Shown here: positions 17,008 to 26,037 of the stretch, piece after piece | How positions within the stretch are numbered: position 1 is the stretch's first letter | How the letters are laid out: each line of letters starts with the position of its first letter | Assembly (NCBI GenBank): GCA_018665025.1 | Contig: JABJED010000277.1 | Location: 1 to 43,795, forward strand | From: Gammaproteobacteria bacterium | Lineage (GTDB): Bacteria; Pseudomonadota; Gammaproteobacteria; Pseudomonadales; Azotimanducaceae | DNA: 43,795 bases | Direction of reading: 5' to 3' | The notes under the pieces: generated by a model | The model's input: only the letters and a program-made list of their open reading frames with translations | What the model was told of the DNA's origin: nothing | The model's database searches: none | Made by a program: the position numbers and the translations under genes

Positions 17008-17670
17008 ATGAGAGTTTTGATGATGCTGGTGTTTTTGGTGGTTTCGGGTTCAGCCTGGGCTGATGCCTTGAAAGTAAAGGTGAAGGCTAAAAAGAACTCC
17101 CACGAGCATCGACGCGATGGACATGATAATCGCGCTGAGTGGGATTGGCAGCGACCCTCCTGGAGTCTGTTTTACTCTAATAAGAGCCCCCACTACCGAC
17201 ACAAGAGACACACCGGAAACAACCGTTCCCGGAGTCATTATTCCGGCAACAGGGGCCACGACAGGCAATGGAGAAACTGGAGAAGCGCGGACCAGTTTCG
17301 AACGAGGCGAAGCAACAAGAGTGAACCGGTAATTTATATTAATGCCGAAGTCTCAGCGATCAGCCTTAGGGGTATTAAGCGACACGCGGCGATTTATGAT
17401 GTCTATGCAGAGTTGGGTGATGGCAGGCGAATTCCACTGCGTAGTCTTGAAGGCTCCCTGCATCGTGGCGAATCCTTCACCAGGCACTTCAAGGAATCAC
17501 GTTACGTGACAAAGCTGTTCCTGCATGTGGGTCCGGAATATCGGCACCAGCGTGCTTATGTTTCTGTCGATTATTTACCCACGAAAAACCGTGGTAAGCG
17601 GGGTTTTAATAACAGCCCTGAGCGGGGTTTTAATAACAGCCCTGAGCGGGGTTATGATAACAGCCACTAG
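17008..17670 (+). CDS. Secreted basic His/Arg/Asn-rich protein with C-terminal repeats
   Basis: A 220-residue protein of unknown function. A cleavable signal peptide is clear (MRVLMMLVFLVVSGSAWA, then DALKVK). AGGAG sits seven bases before ATG 17008, and an in-frame GTG at 17005 is less well spaced. Residues about 30-105 are low-complexity and rich in His, Arg, Asn and Ser. About 110-195 looks folded (EPVIYINAEVSAI, ELGDGRRIPLRSLEGSL, LHVGPEYRHQRAYVSVDYL). The tail repeats RGFNNSPE. The stop codon overlaps the stop of the convergent hyuB gene (CTAG). A periplasmic nucleic-acid, polyanion or metal-binding role would suit the composition but is only a guess. Confidence 0.75.
   Translation: MRVLMMLVFLVVSGSAWADALKVKVKAKKNSHEHRRDGHDNRAEWDWQRPSWSLFYSNKSPHYRHKRHTGNNRSRSHYSGNRGHDRQWRNWRSADQFRTRRSNKSEPVIYINAEVSAISLRGIKRHAAIYDVYAELGDGRRIPLRSLEGSLHRGESFTRHFKESRYVTKLFLHVGPEYRHQRAYVSVDYLPTKNRGKRGFNNSPERGFNNSPERGYDNSH
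17597..17668 (+). repeat. Three tandem 24-bp repeats within a coding sequence
   Basis: Units at 17597-17620, 17621-17644 and 17645-17668. The first two are identical, and the third differs at a few positions near its middle and end. Each encodes eight residues (ERGFNNSP type) and the array reaches the stop codon. Identity at DNA level suggests recent duplication. Confidence 0.95.
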
Positions 17671-19292
17671 TTCTTTGATATCAGCCCGCTTAAGTGATCG
17701 CTGGAAATTGAATCCCGGTCCCGGTCTTCAGGGTGACCCCGGCCGCTGCCACCGGCAGTTTCCAGAACCATTGTTGAACCCGCAGGTATTAATTCACGGC
17801 CCATGCCCTTCAGGGTTGGGCCGTCTTTGATGTAGACACTTGCAGGCGCGCCGTCGCCGCCCCCATGTCTCCCCCTTGGCGGGTGGTCTATTCGATCAAA
17901 CATTTTTGAGACGGCAAACGCCTCGTTATTCGAATGGCCGAATTCCATGATCTGCCCGAACCCGCCCCTGAATTGTCCGTTACCCGCCGAATCGGGTTGG
18001 TACTCTTTGCGCCAGATAACCAGCGGTGCAGAATTCTCGGTGATCTCAATGGGCGTGCTCCGAACACCCGAGGGGAACGCGGTGCAGCTCAAGCCATCTT
18101 TTTCAGGTCGAGCGCCAGTGCCACCTGTGTAAAAAGCATTCATCACGAATGGTTCAGAGCGACTACCGGCAATCATCCCTTCGCCGCCAAGAAATACCGG
18201 GCCAAACAGGCAGGCCGCACCTTCAGTTGGCACCTGGCCCTCTAAAGGCTCATCCAGGCAGCCCAGCACAACATCCGGGAGCATTTGCCCGATGGCGTGT
18301 CTCGCAGATACCGCGGATGGCCTTGGTGCATTCAGGATGCAACCAGCAGGAGCGGTGACCCGGACAACACCTAATGACCCGGCGTTATTCGGGATATCGT
18401 TACCGATCACACACCGTACGCCAAAGGATGTATAAGCCTGGGCGTAGGTCAGTGGGACATTAATGCCGTGACTGCTGGTGCCTGAAGTTCCGCTCCAATC
18501 GACTTCAATGCCCTCTGCCGAAATGGTAACGCAGCAGACAAGATCCACGGGTTCGGAATAACCGTCGACTTGCATCGTGTTGTGCCAGACCCCTTTGGGC
18601 AGCTCGCGTATTTCTTCAAGCATAGCGGCCCGGGAGTTTTGGATAATCATTTCGCCGACCGCATCCAGGTCATCCAGACTGAATTCTTCCATGGCTGCAA
18701 GCAGGCTGTCGCTGCCTGCTTTGTTGCAAGCCGTCAGTGAATACAGGTCTCCTTCTGCAGCACGAGGATCTCGAACATTCGCCCGGAGAATTTCGATTAG
18801 CGTTTGATTGATTTTCCCAGCGCGGAACAGGTACCCAATGGGCAGATTAATACCTTCCTCGAACACCTGCCTGCCATCCGGGCCGAACCCCAGGCCGCCC
18901 ACATCGGCGATGTGGGAAGTGGCGGCGAACAGTGCGACTACCTGACCATTCCTGAATACAGGGGTGACTACCGTAAAGTCGTTGAGGTGTCCTGTACCGT
19001 GCCAGGGATCGTTGGTCACCAGGACATCACCGGGCTCAAGTGTCCCGGGAGGATGCTTGCGGAGGAAAAACCCGACACTTGCGGCCATTGCATTGACGTG
19101 GCCGGGAGTCCCGGTAATAGCCTGGGCCAGCATATGCCCATCGGTATCAAAGACGCCGGCCGATAGATCTCCTGCCTCCCTCACGGTGGTAGAAAATGCC
19201 GTACGGATTAGCGTCTGGGCCTGTTCCTCGACGATGGCCAGTAGTCTGTCCCAGAGCAACTGCAGCCGAAGTCTGTCCAGCGAATTATTCAC
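17667..19292 (-). CDS. hyuB: Hydantoinase/oxoprolinase subunit B
   Basis: A 541-residue protein of the HyuB family. The start is GTG 19292 with AGGAG six bases upstream, overlapping the end of hyuA by 8 bp, which suggests coupled translation. Family motifs include the N-terminal RTAFSTTVREAGDLSAGVFD, VTNDPWHGTGHLNDFTVVTPVF and the C-terminal glycine-rich GGSGRG. With HyuA it forms an ATP-dependent amidohydrolase or carboxylase (N-methylhydantoinase, 5-oxoprolinase, and acetone or acetophenone carboxylase relatives). The substrate cannot be told from sequence. Its stop codon shares bases with that of the convergent secreted-protein gene. Confidence 0.92.
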   Translation of the reverse strand: MNNSLDRLRLQLLWDRLLAIVEEQAQTLIRTAFSTTVREAGDLSAGVFDTDGHMLAQAITGTPGHVNAMAASVGFFLRKHPPGTLEPGDVLVTNDPWHGTGHLNDFTVVTPVFRNGQVVALFAATSHIADVGGLGFGPDGRQVFEEGINLPIGYLFRAGKINQTLIEILRANVRDPRAAEGDLYSLTACNKAGSDSLLAAMEEFSLDDLDAVGEMIIQNSRAAMLEEIRELPKGVWHNTMQVDGYSEPVDLVCCVTISAEGIEVDWSGTSGTSSHGINVPLTYAQAYTSFGVRCVIGNDIPNNAGSLGVVRVTAPAGCILNAPRPSAVSARHAIGQMLPDVVLGCLDEPLEGQVPTEGAACLFGPVFLGGEGMIAGSRSEPFVMNAFYTGGTGARPEKDGLSCTAFPSGVRSTPIEITENSAPLVIWRKEYQPDSAGNGQFRGGFGQIMEFGHSNNEAFAVSKMFDRIDHPPRGRHGGGDGAPASVYIKDGPTLKGMGRELIPAGSTMVLETAGGSGRGHPEDRDRDSISSDHLSGLISKN

Positions 19293-21399
19293 TATTTTCT
19301 CCTGGAGGCTGCTTTTTTGTTAACACAATGCAGCCGAGGCTATTGATGCTGGCGCTAAAACTGGAAGAGATGACTGTCGTAGTCTGGTCCTCGGTAATTA
19401 GTGCGGGACCATTTATGTATACATTGGCGGCCAGTTGCGCCCGCAGATAGACAGGGACATCCAGCCGTGTAGCCGTTTCTGCGTCAAACACGGAATGTTC
19501 ACCAATGGCTTTCAAGGGTGCGCCCGGTTCCAGACGTGCCGGTGTAAGGCGCTGCGTGACAGGCTCTGACACCATCAGGGTCCAGCTAAGAATCTCGATA
19601 TCAACACCATCAATCACGTGGCCGTATAAATTCTTGTAGGTTCGTTCGAACGCCTCGGTAAACCGATCGCGATGCGATTCAGTGTATGGCCCTGCGGGCA
19701 GGTCAATCGCAAGCTCGTGACCCTGGCCAACATATCGCATGTAGGCCTGCGGGGTCTCTATCAGACTGTCGCTGGTGGACGCTTCCTGAACGATAGCAAG
19801 TGCTTCAGATCGCATCTCGGTATACAGATCGTTGACGAGCTGATGGTCCAGCTTGGCTAAAACCTGTTGCCTGCTCCTGACAACTTCGTAAGAAATCGGT
19901 GCCAGCAGGAAGCCGACCGCAGATCCGACGCCGGCATCGGGCGGAATGATGATCTGTGTCGCTCCGAGTTTGTGTCCCAGTCGAGCGGCATGCAGGGGAG
20001 CCGCGCCCCCGAAAGCGACAATTTCGCGCTCCGCCAGATCCATACCGAATTCTGCAGCATGAGTTCGGGCTGCAGATGCCATGTTTTCGTCGACAACTTC
20101 GCTGATACTGAATGCCGCCAGGTTGATATCAACCTCCAAAACTTGCGCAACATTATCCTGTATGGACTGATTCGCACGCTCCAGGTTAAGGGGGAAGGCA
20201 AATTTCTCAGGGTAAACCCTGCCAAGAGCGATATCAGCATCAGTGACAGTTGGTTTGATTCCGCCGCGATCGTAAGCCGCCGGCCCTGGTTCAGAGCCGG
20301 CACTTTCGGGTCCCACCTGGATCCGTTTCAGTTTATCGATTCGAGCGATGCTGCCGCCACCGGCGCCAATTTCTACCATTTCTATAACAGGGATCCTGAC
20401 AGGCAGGCCGCTGCCTTTTTTAAATCGATAAACACGATCAACCTCGAAGCTTCGAGAAGTGAGCGGTTTACCATCATCAATCAGGCACAACTTGGCGGTG
20501 GTTCCGCCCATATCGAACGACAGCATTCTATCTAGTCCCAGATGTTCTGATATTCGCTGAGCAAGAATCGCGCCGCCCGCGGGACCGGACTCGACCAGGC
20601 GAATTGGAAATTTTGTCGCGGTATCCAGGGTCGTCAGTCCACCGCCCGAAGTCATTAGCAGGAAAGGGCACAGGAATCCCTGGGTTTTTAGCTCACCGGC
20701 CAGGCGTGCCAGATAACTTGCCATCAGGGGTCTGACATAAGCGTTCGCACAAGCGGTTGAAAGGCGTTCAAATTCACGAATTTCAGGCGCGACTTCACAA
20801 GCCAGCGAAATGGAAAGGTCGGGCCTGGCCCTGGCCAGGATCTCCCGGGTTCTGATCTCGTGGATTGGATTGACGAAGGCGTGCAGGTAACCAATCGCGA
20901 CGCTCTCGATCTCGTAATCCTCGAGTACCGAGAGGTGACGCCGAATGGTTGACTCATCCAGTTCAATCAGGATATTGCCATCGCGATCCATGCGTTCCCT
21001 GACAGGAAGCCTGAGATGCCTTGGTACGAGAGGGATTGGACGATCAATATTGATATCATATTGTTCGAACCGATCCTCATGGGCCATTTCAAGGGCGTCC
21101 CTGTGGCCTTCTGTAGTCAGTAGTGCGGTGTTGGCGCCGCGACGTTCAATCAGCGCATTGGTCGCCAGGGTAGTGCCGTGAATAATTAGACCAATTTCGG
21201 AAGGGGCAACGCCTGCACGGTCCAGGACGGTTGTAATGCCTTCAAGTACGGCCCTGCCTGGGTGGTCATAGGTGGTCAGCAGTTTCGTCGTGAGACGTTC
21301 ACCTGTCGGTAGCTCTAATACGATGTCGGTAAAGGTACCGCCGATGTCGACCGCGAGGCGAGCGGGCCTGGTTTCTGAGGACATTGTGGCTGCGGGCAT
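19285..21399 (-). CDS. hyuA: Hydantoinase/oxoprolinase subunit A (ATPase subunit)
   Basis: A 704-residue HyuA-family protein with an actin-like ATPase fold. Phosphate-1 motif DIGGTFTDIVLE is near residue 18, HGTTLATNALIERRGA follows near residue 90, and the second phosphate motif SFDMGGTTAKLCLID lies near 295. An alternative start is ATG 21384 (MSSETRPARL). Neither start has a strong ribosome site. It is first in a two-gene operon with hyuB, divergent across 159 bp from the fused dihydroorotate dehydrogenase. The pairing suggests a link to cyclic-amide or pyrimidine metabolism, but HyuAB proteins have many substrates. Confidence 0.92.
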   Translation of the reverse strand: MPAATMSSETRPARLAVDIGGTFTDIVLELPTGERLTTKLLTTYDHPGRAVLEGITTVLDRAGVAPSEIGLIIHGTTLATNALIERRGANTALLTTEGHRDALEMAHEDRFEQYDINIDRPIPLVPRHLRLPVRERMDRDGNILIELDESTIRRHLSVLEDYEIESVAIGYLHAFVNPIHEIRTREILARARPDLSISLACEVAPEIREFERLSTACANAYVRPLMASYLARLAGELKTQGFLCPFLLMTSGGGLTTLDTATKFPIRLVESGPAGGAILAQRISEHLGLDRMLSFDMGGTTAKLCLIDDGKPLTSRSFEVDRVYRFKKGSGLPVRIPVIEMVEIGAGGGSIARIDKLKRIQVGPESAGSEPGPAAYDRGGIKPTVTDADIALGRVYPEKFAFPLNLERANQSIQDNVAQVLEVDINLAAFSISEVVDENMASAARTHAAEFGMDLAEREIVAFGGAAPLHAARLGHKLGATQIIIPPDAGVGSAVGFLLAPISYEVVRSRQQVLAKLDHQLVNDLYTEMRSEALAIVQEASTSDSLIETPQAYMRYVGQGHELAIDLPAGPYTESHRDRFTEAFERTYKNLYGHVIDGVDIEILSWTLMVSEPVTQRLTPARLEPGAPLKAIGEHSVFDAETATRLDVPVYLRAQLAANVYINGPALITEDQTTTVISSSFSASINSLGCIVLTKKQPPGENSE

Positions 21400-21500
21400 A
21401 GGTTAATTAATCAGCTTCATTTACCCATAGTTTATCTCAAGTGCGCCCACCGTCCTTATAGGTGAATTAGGAGATTTACTTGGATCTCGGGTTCGATCCG

Positions 21501-21530
21501 TTGGGGGGTACCGTAGGTTGCTGTTAACAT
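21501..21530 (+). promoter_or_regulatory. Possible sigma-70 promoter for the fused DHODH gene
   Basis: TTGGGG (21501-21506) and TAACAT (21525-21530) are 18 bp apart and end 28 bp before the TTG start. The match to consensus is modest and found by eye. Confidence 0.3.
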
Positions 21531-21558
21531 AGGCGCCGATTGAAAGTCGGAGTAAAAA

Positions 21559-23181
21559 TTGAGTCAGCGTTACGAATTTCTGGGTAAATCCATTTCAGGA
21601 CCTTTCACCATCCCCTCCGGCATTATCGCCACAGCTGCGCCTATTATTCAGTACTTGTTCGATCGGGTGCCGGAAATAGGGGTAATGACCACTAAAAGCA
21701 TCGGGCCAGTGCCTCGTTCGGGTAACCGGGAGCCTATCATGACCCAGTATGCGCCCGGTTGTTTTATGAATGCAGTAGGGCTTACAAACCCTGGTGCGGA
21801 AGCTAGTTTGGAACAGCTGGCAGCCTTGCAGGTTCCGGATGACAGGTTTCTGCTGACGTCGATATTTGGTGGCAGCGTGGAAGAGATAGTCGCAGTGGCC
21901 CAACTGCTGGCGCCTGTTTCAGATGGCCTGGAACTCAACCTGTCCTGCCCCCACGCCAAAGGATACGGCATGGATATGGGCCAGGATGCCGGCTTGGTGA
22001 AGGAAATCACCCAGGCTGTTAAAGCGGTTGTGAACATCCCTGTTGTGCCGAAACTGACCCCTAATGTGCCAAACATCGGCGAAATCGCCCGAGCGGCGGT
22101 AGACGGTGGGGCGGATGCGTTGTGTGCTATTAACACGACGGGGCCGGCTTATTACACAGCTTACGGCGAGCCTGTTCTGACGAATAAACTGGGGGGTATG
22201 TCTGGCCGTGGGGTGTTACCGACTGCCCTAAAGTGTATTAGGGAAATGCGTGAGGCAGTTGATGTTCCCATTATCGGCTGCGGTGGTGTTGCGACTCTGG
22301 ATAACGTAAAGGCGATCCGGCATGAGGGTGCCAGCATTATCGGAATAGGGTCGGCATTGACCGGTATGAATTCAGCGGAAGTCGGGGAATATTTCAGTGA
22401 AATACAGTCAGGCCTGGAGAAAGACGAGCCAACGGCAGGCGAGCTGATTACCGTCGATATGGGCTATGAGCCCTACACGCTAATCACTAATGAGAAAGTC
22501 TGCGAAGATATTTCGATCCTGACTTTCGATCGCAAGGTTGGCGTCCAGGCAGGGGAGTTTGTGTATGCCTGGATACCCGGCCTTGGAGAGAAACCCTTTT
22601 CGGCGTTAACGGATGATCCCTTTGCGCTGGTGGTGATCGACGTGGGGGTCTTTACCCGTGAGTTGCTGAAATGTGAGCCGGGATCAAAAGTTTATGTGCG
22701 CGGACCTCACGGTGTCAAAGTAGCGCCACCAGAGAACTCGAAAATTGTCGCAGTGGCGGGTGGAACAGGTCTGGCGGCGGTTTATCAGATAGCGCGGGAT
22801 TTCGGTAACGCGGAAGTTTTCCTCGGTGCACGAACCAGTGACCGGTTGTACTTCAAGGATGAGTGTGCGGCTATTGCTAACACTCATATCGCGACAGATG
22901 ATGGCAGTGAAGGATTTAATGGTGTTGTTACCGTGTTGCTTGATGACTGGTTGAAGGTGAAGTCCGAAGAGGAACTACGCGAGCTTGTCTTTTACAATTG
23001 CGGCCCTGCGCCAATGGTACATGCTGCGATCGAGGTTCAGCGCAGCTACGTTAGTGATGACCGGATATTCAGTGCAATTGACTACCTCACGAAGTGTGGG
23101 GTCGGCATCTGTGGAGCCTGCCACTCACCGGACGGTCGCCGTATTTGCGTAGATGGCCCCTTTCTTTCAGGATCTTTCTAA
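21559..23181 (+). CDS. Fused dihydroorotate dehydrogenase (class 1B-like) and PyrK-type electron-transfer module
   Basis: A 540-residue fusion. Residues 1-about 290 are a class 1 dihydroorotate dehydrogenase barrel: LELNLSCPH with catalytic Cys130, KLTPNV around Lys165, and the FMN phosphate region GCGGV and GIGSAL. Residues about 300-540 resemble PyrK: FAD motif near EKPFSAL, NAD-binding VAGGTGLAAVY near 400, and a [2Fe-2S] site C513-C518-C521-C530 (CGVGICGACH). In separate-subunit class 1B enzymes PyrD and PyrK pass electrons from dihydroorotate to NAD+. Here both are in one chain. The TTG start has CGGAG eight bases upstream. Most gammaproteobacteria use the membrane class 2 enzyme for pyrimidine synthesis, so this may be an extra enzyme, perhaps acting on another dihydropyrimidine. 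Confidence 0.9.
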   Translation: MSQRYEFLGKSISGPFTIPSGIIATAAPIIQYLFDRVPEIGVMTTKSIGPVPRSGNREPIMTQYAPGCFMNAVGLTNPGAEASLEQLAALQVPDDRFLLTSIFGGSVEEIVAVAQLLAPVSDGLELNLSCPHAKGYGMDMGQDAGLVKEITQAVKAVVNIPVVPKLTPNVPNIGEIARAAVDGGADALCAINTTGPAYYTAYGEPVLTNKLGGMSGRGVLPTALKCIREMREAVDVPIIGCGGVATLDNVKAIRHEGASIIGIGSALTGMNSAEVGEYFSEIQSGLEKDEPTAGELITVDMGYEPYTLITNEKVCEDISILTFDRKVGVQAGEFVYAWIPGLGEKPFSALTDDPFALVVIDVGVFTRELLKCEPGSKVYVRGPHGVKVAPPENSKIVAVAGGTGLAAVYQIARDFGNAEVFLGARTSDRLYFKDECAAIANTHIATDDGSEGFNGVVTVLLDDWLKVKSEEELRELVFYNCGPAPMVHAAIEVQRSYVSDDRIFSAIDYLTKCGVGICGACHSPDGRRICVDGPFLSGSF

Positions 23182-23218
23182 TCAGGGTTTGAGTGTTCAT
23201 TCCGCGCTTCCCTGATTA
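23179..23218. terminator. Bidirectional hairpin spanning both stop codons
   Basis: TAATCAGGG (23179-23187) and CCCTGATTA (23210-23218) form a perfect 9-bp stem with a 22-base loop. The left arm contains the TAA of the DHODH fusion and the right arm the TAA of pepF. There is no long T tract, so terminator strength is uncertain. Confidence 0.5.
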
Positions 23219-25081
23219 TTCGTTGAGTGTTTTTTCCAGCTCGCTCACCATTTGGTCGAACACTTCAATAGTGGCGATAACCGGTGCGGGCGTTGTCATA
23301 TCTATACCCGCTTTCTTCAGCAATTCAATAGGGTAATCGCTGCTCCCTGAGCGCAGCAGGTTCAGGAAGCGCACCCTCGCAGGCTCCCCGTCTTTTAGTA
23401 TCATGTTCGCAAGAGCCGTGGCTGCAACAAATGAAGTTGAGTACTGGTAGACATAAAAATTGTCGTTTCTTAGAAAGTGCGGAATTCGACTCCAGGTGCT
23501 GTCCACCAGTGGATCCATCTGCACGGAATCACCGTAGTAAGCGATGTGAGTGTCGTGATAGATCTTGTTCAGCGAATCCTTGGTTAGCGCTTTACCGGAT
23601 TCCACTGCAGCATGTGCCTGCATTTCGTAATCGGCAAACAATGCCTGGGTATAAAAGCCGCCGCGGAACTCGTCCAGGTAGGTTTGCAGAAGGAAGACCT
23701 TGTCTTCCTTCGAGCCGGCTTCGCTTAACATCTTTTGGAATAGGATCGCCTCGTTGGTCATGGATGCAATTTCCGCGATGAAGGTACGATAGTTTGCGTA
23801 GGTGTAGGGTTGCGCTTCTGCTGCAAGGCTCGAATGGATCGAATGTCCATATTCATGAGCAAGTGTTGAAACGCTGTTGAAGGTGCCGTTGTAGTTCATT
23901 GACAGATAAGGCTTGGAACGGTAAGTGCCCCAGGAATAGGCGCCGCCACGTTTACCCTGTGATTCATAGGTGTCTACCCAGCCTTCACTAAATCCCTTCC
24001 AGTAAGTGGTGACATATTCGTCCCCGAGCGGCATCAGGGCGTCGGCTACGATCTTTTTGGCTTCTTCAAACGAGACGTCTTTGATGGTTTCTTCACCAAT
24101 AGGCGCGGAGGTATCCCAGGGTTGTAGGGTTTCTACGCCCAGCGCCGCGCGGCGAATTTCCATATAGCGCTGCAGTGGGCCTGCGCCCTGCCTCGCTGCC
24201 TCGATCAGGTTGGTGTACACCTCTGTGGGTATTGCATTGCCGTAGGTTGCTGCTTGCAGCGCTGAATCGAAGCCACGAACTTTCGCCTGGAATACCCGGG
24301 CCTTGACGTGACCTTCGTAGTTGGCGGCCAGGGTGTTACCCATGCGTTCGTATTCTCCATAGATACCTTTCCAGGCATCTTCCCTGACACGTCGGTCCGT
24401 TGAACTCATGAAGGCCGCGTAACGAGCTTTTGTGAGTTCAACGCTATTGCCTTGCTCATCGACTATCTCGCCGTACTTGATGTCGGCGTTATTGAAAGCG
24501 CCGTAGACACCGCTGAATTTTCCAAGTGCGTCACTTGCACTGGCGAGGATTCTTTCTTCAGCCTCGCTGAGCGTGTAATCCCGCATACGAAGTTGCTCGT
24601 CAATGAAGTGACGATAGATGCCCAGTCCCTTCGTTAAGCTGATCATTTTTTCCAGCTTTAGCGGTGGAATCGCAAGAAGTTCGGGCCTCATATATGAGGT
24701 GGCTTCGTTGTATTTCGTTGAAAGTGTTCGGGCACGGGAAAAGTTTGCGCTGTTCTCGCCAACCCGCATGTCTTCATAAGACTTCAGCCCGGCGTACACA
24801 AAAATATCCGAGATCAACATCTCGATCTCTTCCATCTTCTGGATCGCAGCAAGAAGTGTTTTACCATTATCGCCAAGATGTCCCCTGTAGGATTCAATCT
24901 CTGGTAAAAGCGCCTTGTACTTTAGGATGTCTGCTTCCCAGCTATCAGTGGAAACATACATATCAGCTAAATCCCACTTATATTCCGCCGCGATCTCGTC
25001 GCGTTCTTTTGGTTCTTCGGCGTGAAGTGATGAGGCACCTATCAGCAGGATTACAGGGATCAGCTTGGTAATGTATTTCAT
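23216..25081 (-). CDS. pepF: Exported oligoendopeptidase F-like M3 metallopeptidase
   Basis: A zinc peptidase that cleaves oligopeptides. With start ATG 25081 the protein has 621 residues and a signal peptide (KLIPVILLIGASSLHA, then EEP). An upstream ATG at 25114 would hide this signal. The zinc site is LAHEYGHS (H409, E410, H413), with Glu437 (FIAEIAS) as the likely third ligand, both M3-type. The N-terminal oligoendopeptidase F domain covers about 110-180. Classical PepF is cytoplasmic. A signal peptide implies a periplasmic role in peptide breakdown. It stands alone, divergent from a crotonase and convergent with the DHODH fusion. Confidence 0.92.
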   Translation of the reverse strand: MKYITKLIPVILLIGASSLHAEEPKERDEIAAEYKWDLADMYVSTDSWEADILKYKALLPEIESYRGHLGDNGKTLLAAIQKMEEIEMLISDIFVYAGLKSYEDMRVGENSANFSRARTLSTKYNEATSYMRPELLAIPPLKLEKMISLTKGLGIYRHFIDEQLRMRDYTLSEAEERILASASDALGKFSGVYGAFNNADIKYGEIVDEQGNSVELTKARYAAFMSSTDRRVREDAWKGIYGEYERMGNTLAANYEGHVKARVFQAKVRGFDSALQAATYGNAIPTEVYTNLIEAARQGAGPLQRYMEIRRAALGVETLQPWDTSAPIGEETIKDVSFEEAKKIVADALMPLGDEYVTTYWKGFSEGWVDTYESQGKRGGAYSWGTYRSKPYLSMNYNGTFNSVSTLAHEYGHSIHSSLAAEAQPYTYANYRTFIAEIASMTNEAILFQKMLSEAGSKEDKVFLLQTYLDEFRGGFYTQALFADYEMQAHAAVESGKALTKDSLNKIYHDTHIAYYGDSVQMDPLVDSTWSRIPHFLRNDNFYVYQYSTSFVAATALANMILKDGEPARVRFLNLLRSGSSDYPIELLKKAGIDMTTPAPVIATIEVFDQMVSELEKTLNE

Positions 25082-25211
25082 GTGGTTCTGGGAGCCTTTT
25101 CTTGATGAAGTCACTTAAATGGACGATTTGCGGGACGGCAATCGGTGTGTGATGCTAACCGAAAGTGGCGGGCGAAGAAATCGCCTTGCGTTGGTTTTCA
25201 GGTTCTGTGAG

Positions 25212-26024
25212 ATGAAAATGATTGATATTGATACAGGCACAGAGGAACTTCTCTGCCGTATTGAAGACAGGGTCGCGGTGGTTACCCTAAATAAACCACA
25301 CAAAAAAAATGCCCTTGGCGATGTCCTGACTCCTGCGTTGCGGTCTGTGATGCTGGTCCTTGCGGATGACGAACGTGTAGGTTGCGTGATGATCACCGGG
25401 GCAGGGGACGCGTTCTGTTCAGGTGGTGATGTCAGTGGCATGGGGGGGGGCGGAACACCCAAACCCCGAGATGAGCGTGTCGCAGAATTGCTCCAAAAGC
25501 AGGAAACATTGACCCTGCGGCTTCATGAGCTGGGCAAAGTCACTGTTGCCGCGTTGCCTGGCGCAGCTGCGGGTGCTGGATTGTCGATTGCACTGGCCTG
25601 TGACCTCAGGGTCGCCTCGAGCAATGCCTTTATCACTACTGCGTTTAGGAATGTTGGTCTTTCCGGTGATTATGGGGCCAGTTGGTTCCTTCCACGACTG
25701 ATTGGGTTGTCGAAAGCCAAGGAATTATTCTATACAGCGAGGCGGGTAAGTGCTGAAGAAGGCGAAAGGCTGGGTCTTTTTAACCAGGTCTTTCCTGAGG
25801 AAACCTTTCGCGACGATGCTTTCACCTACGCACGGGAGATTGCCAATGGGCCATCTGATACTCTGTCGCGGATGAAGACAAACCTCAATCAGGGCGTTAG
25901 CCAGGGTTTGAAGGCTAGTTTGTTGCTTGAGGCACAGCACTTGATAGAGAGTGCTGGATCTGCTGAGGCAAAAGAAGCAATCAGTGCGTTTATGGAAAAA
26001 CGGACGCCAAAATTTCACCGGTAG
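25212..26024 (+). CDS. Enoyl-CoA hydratase/isomerase (crotonase) family protein
   Basis: A 270-residue crotonase. The start is set at ATG 25212 (AGG nine bases upstream); the longer open frame to 25119 adds unrelated sequence. Oxyanion-hole regions are CSGGDVSGM (near 68-76) and GAAAGAGLSIALACDLRVAS. The catalytic loop reads FRNVGLSGDYGASWFLPRLIG, with Asp where classical hydratases carry the second Glu. Isomerases and PaaG-like enzymes often show this, so simple hydration is less certain. The tail FMEKRTPKF is typical. The next gene follows after 13 bp, so they probably share a transcript. The CoA substrate is unknown. Confidence 0.9.
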   Translation: MKMIDIDTGTEELLCRIEDRVAVVTLNKPHKKNALGDVLTPALRSVMLVLADDERVGCVMITGAGDAFCSGGDVSGMGGGGTPKPRDERVAELLQKQETLTLRLHELGKVTVAALPGAAAGAGLSIALACDLRVASSNAFITTAFRNVGLSGDYGASWFLPRLIGLSKAKELFYTARRVSAEEGERLGLFNQVFPEETFRDDAFTYAREIANGPSDTLSRMKTNLNQGVSQGLKASLLLEAQHLIESAGSAEAKEAISAFMEKRTPKFHR

Positions 26025-26037
26025 TTGGAGTTAAGTT

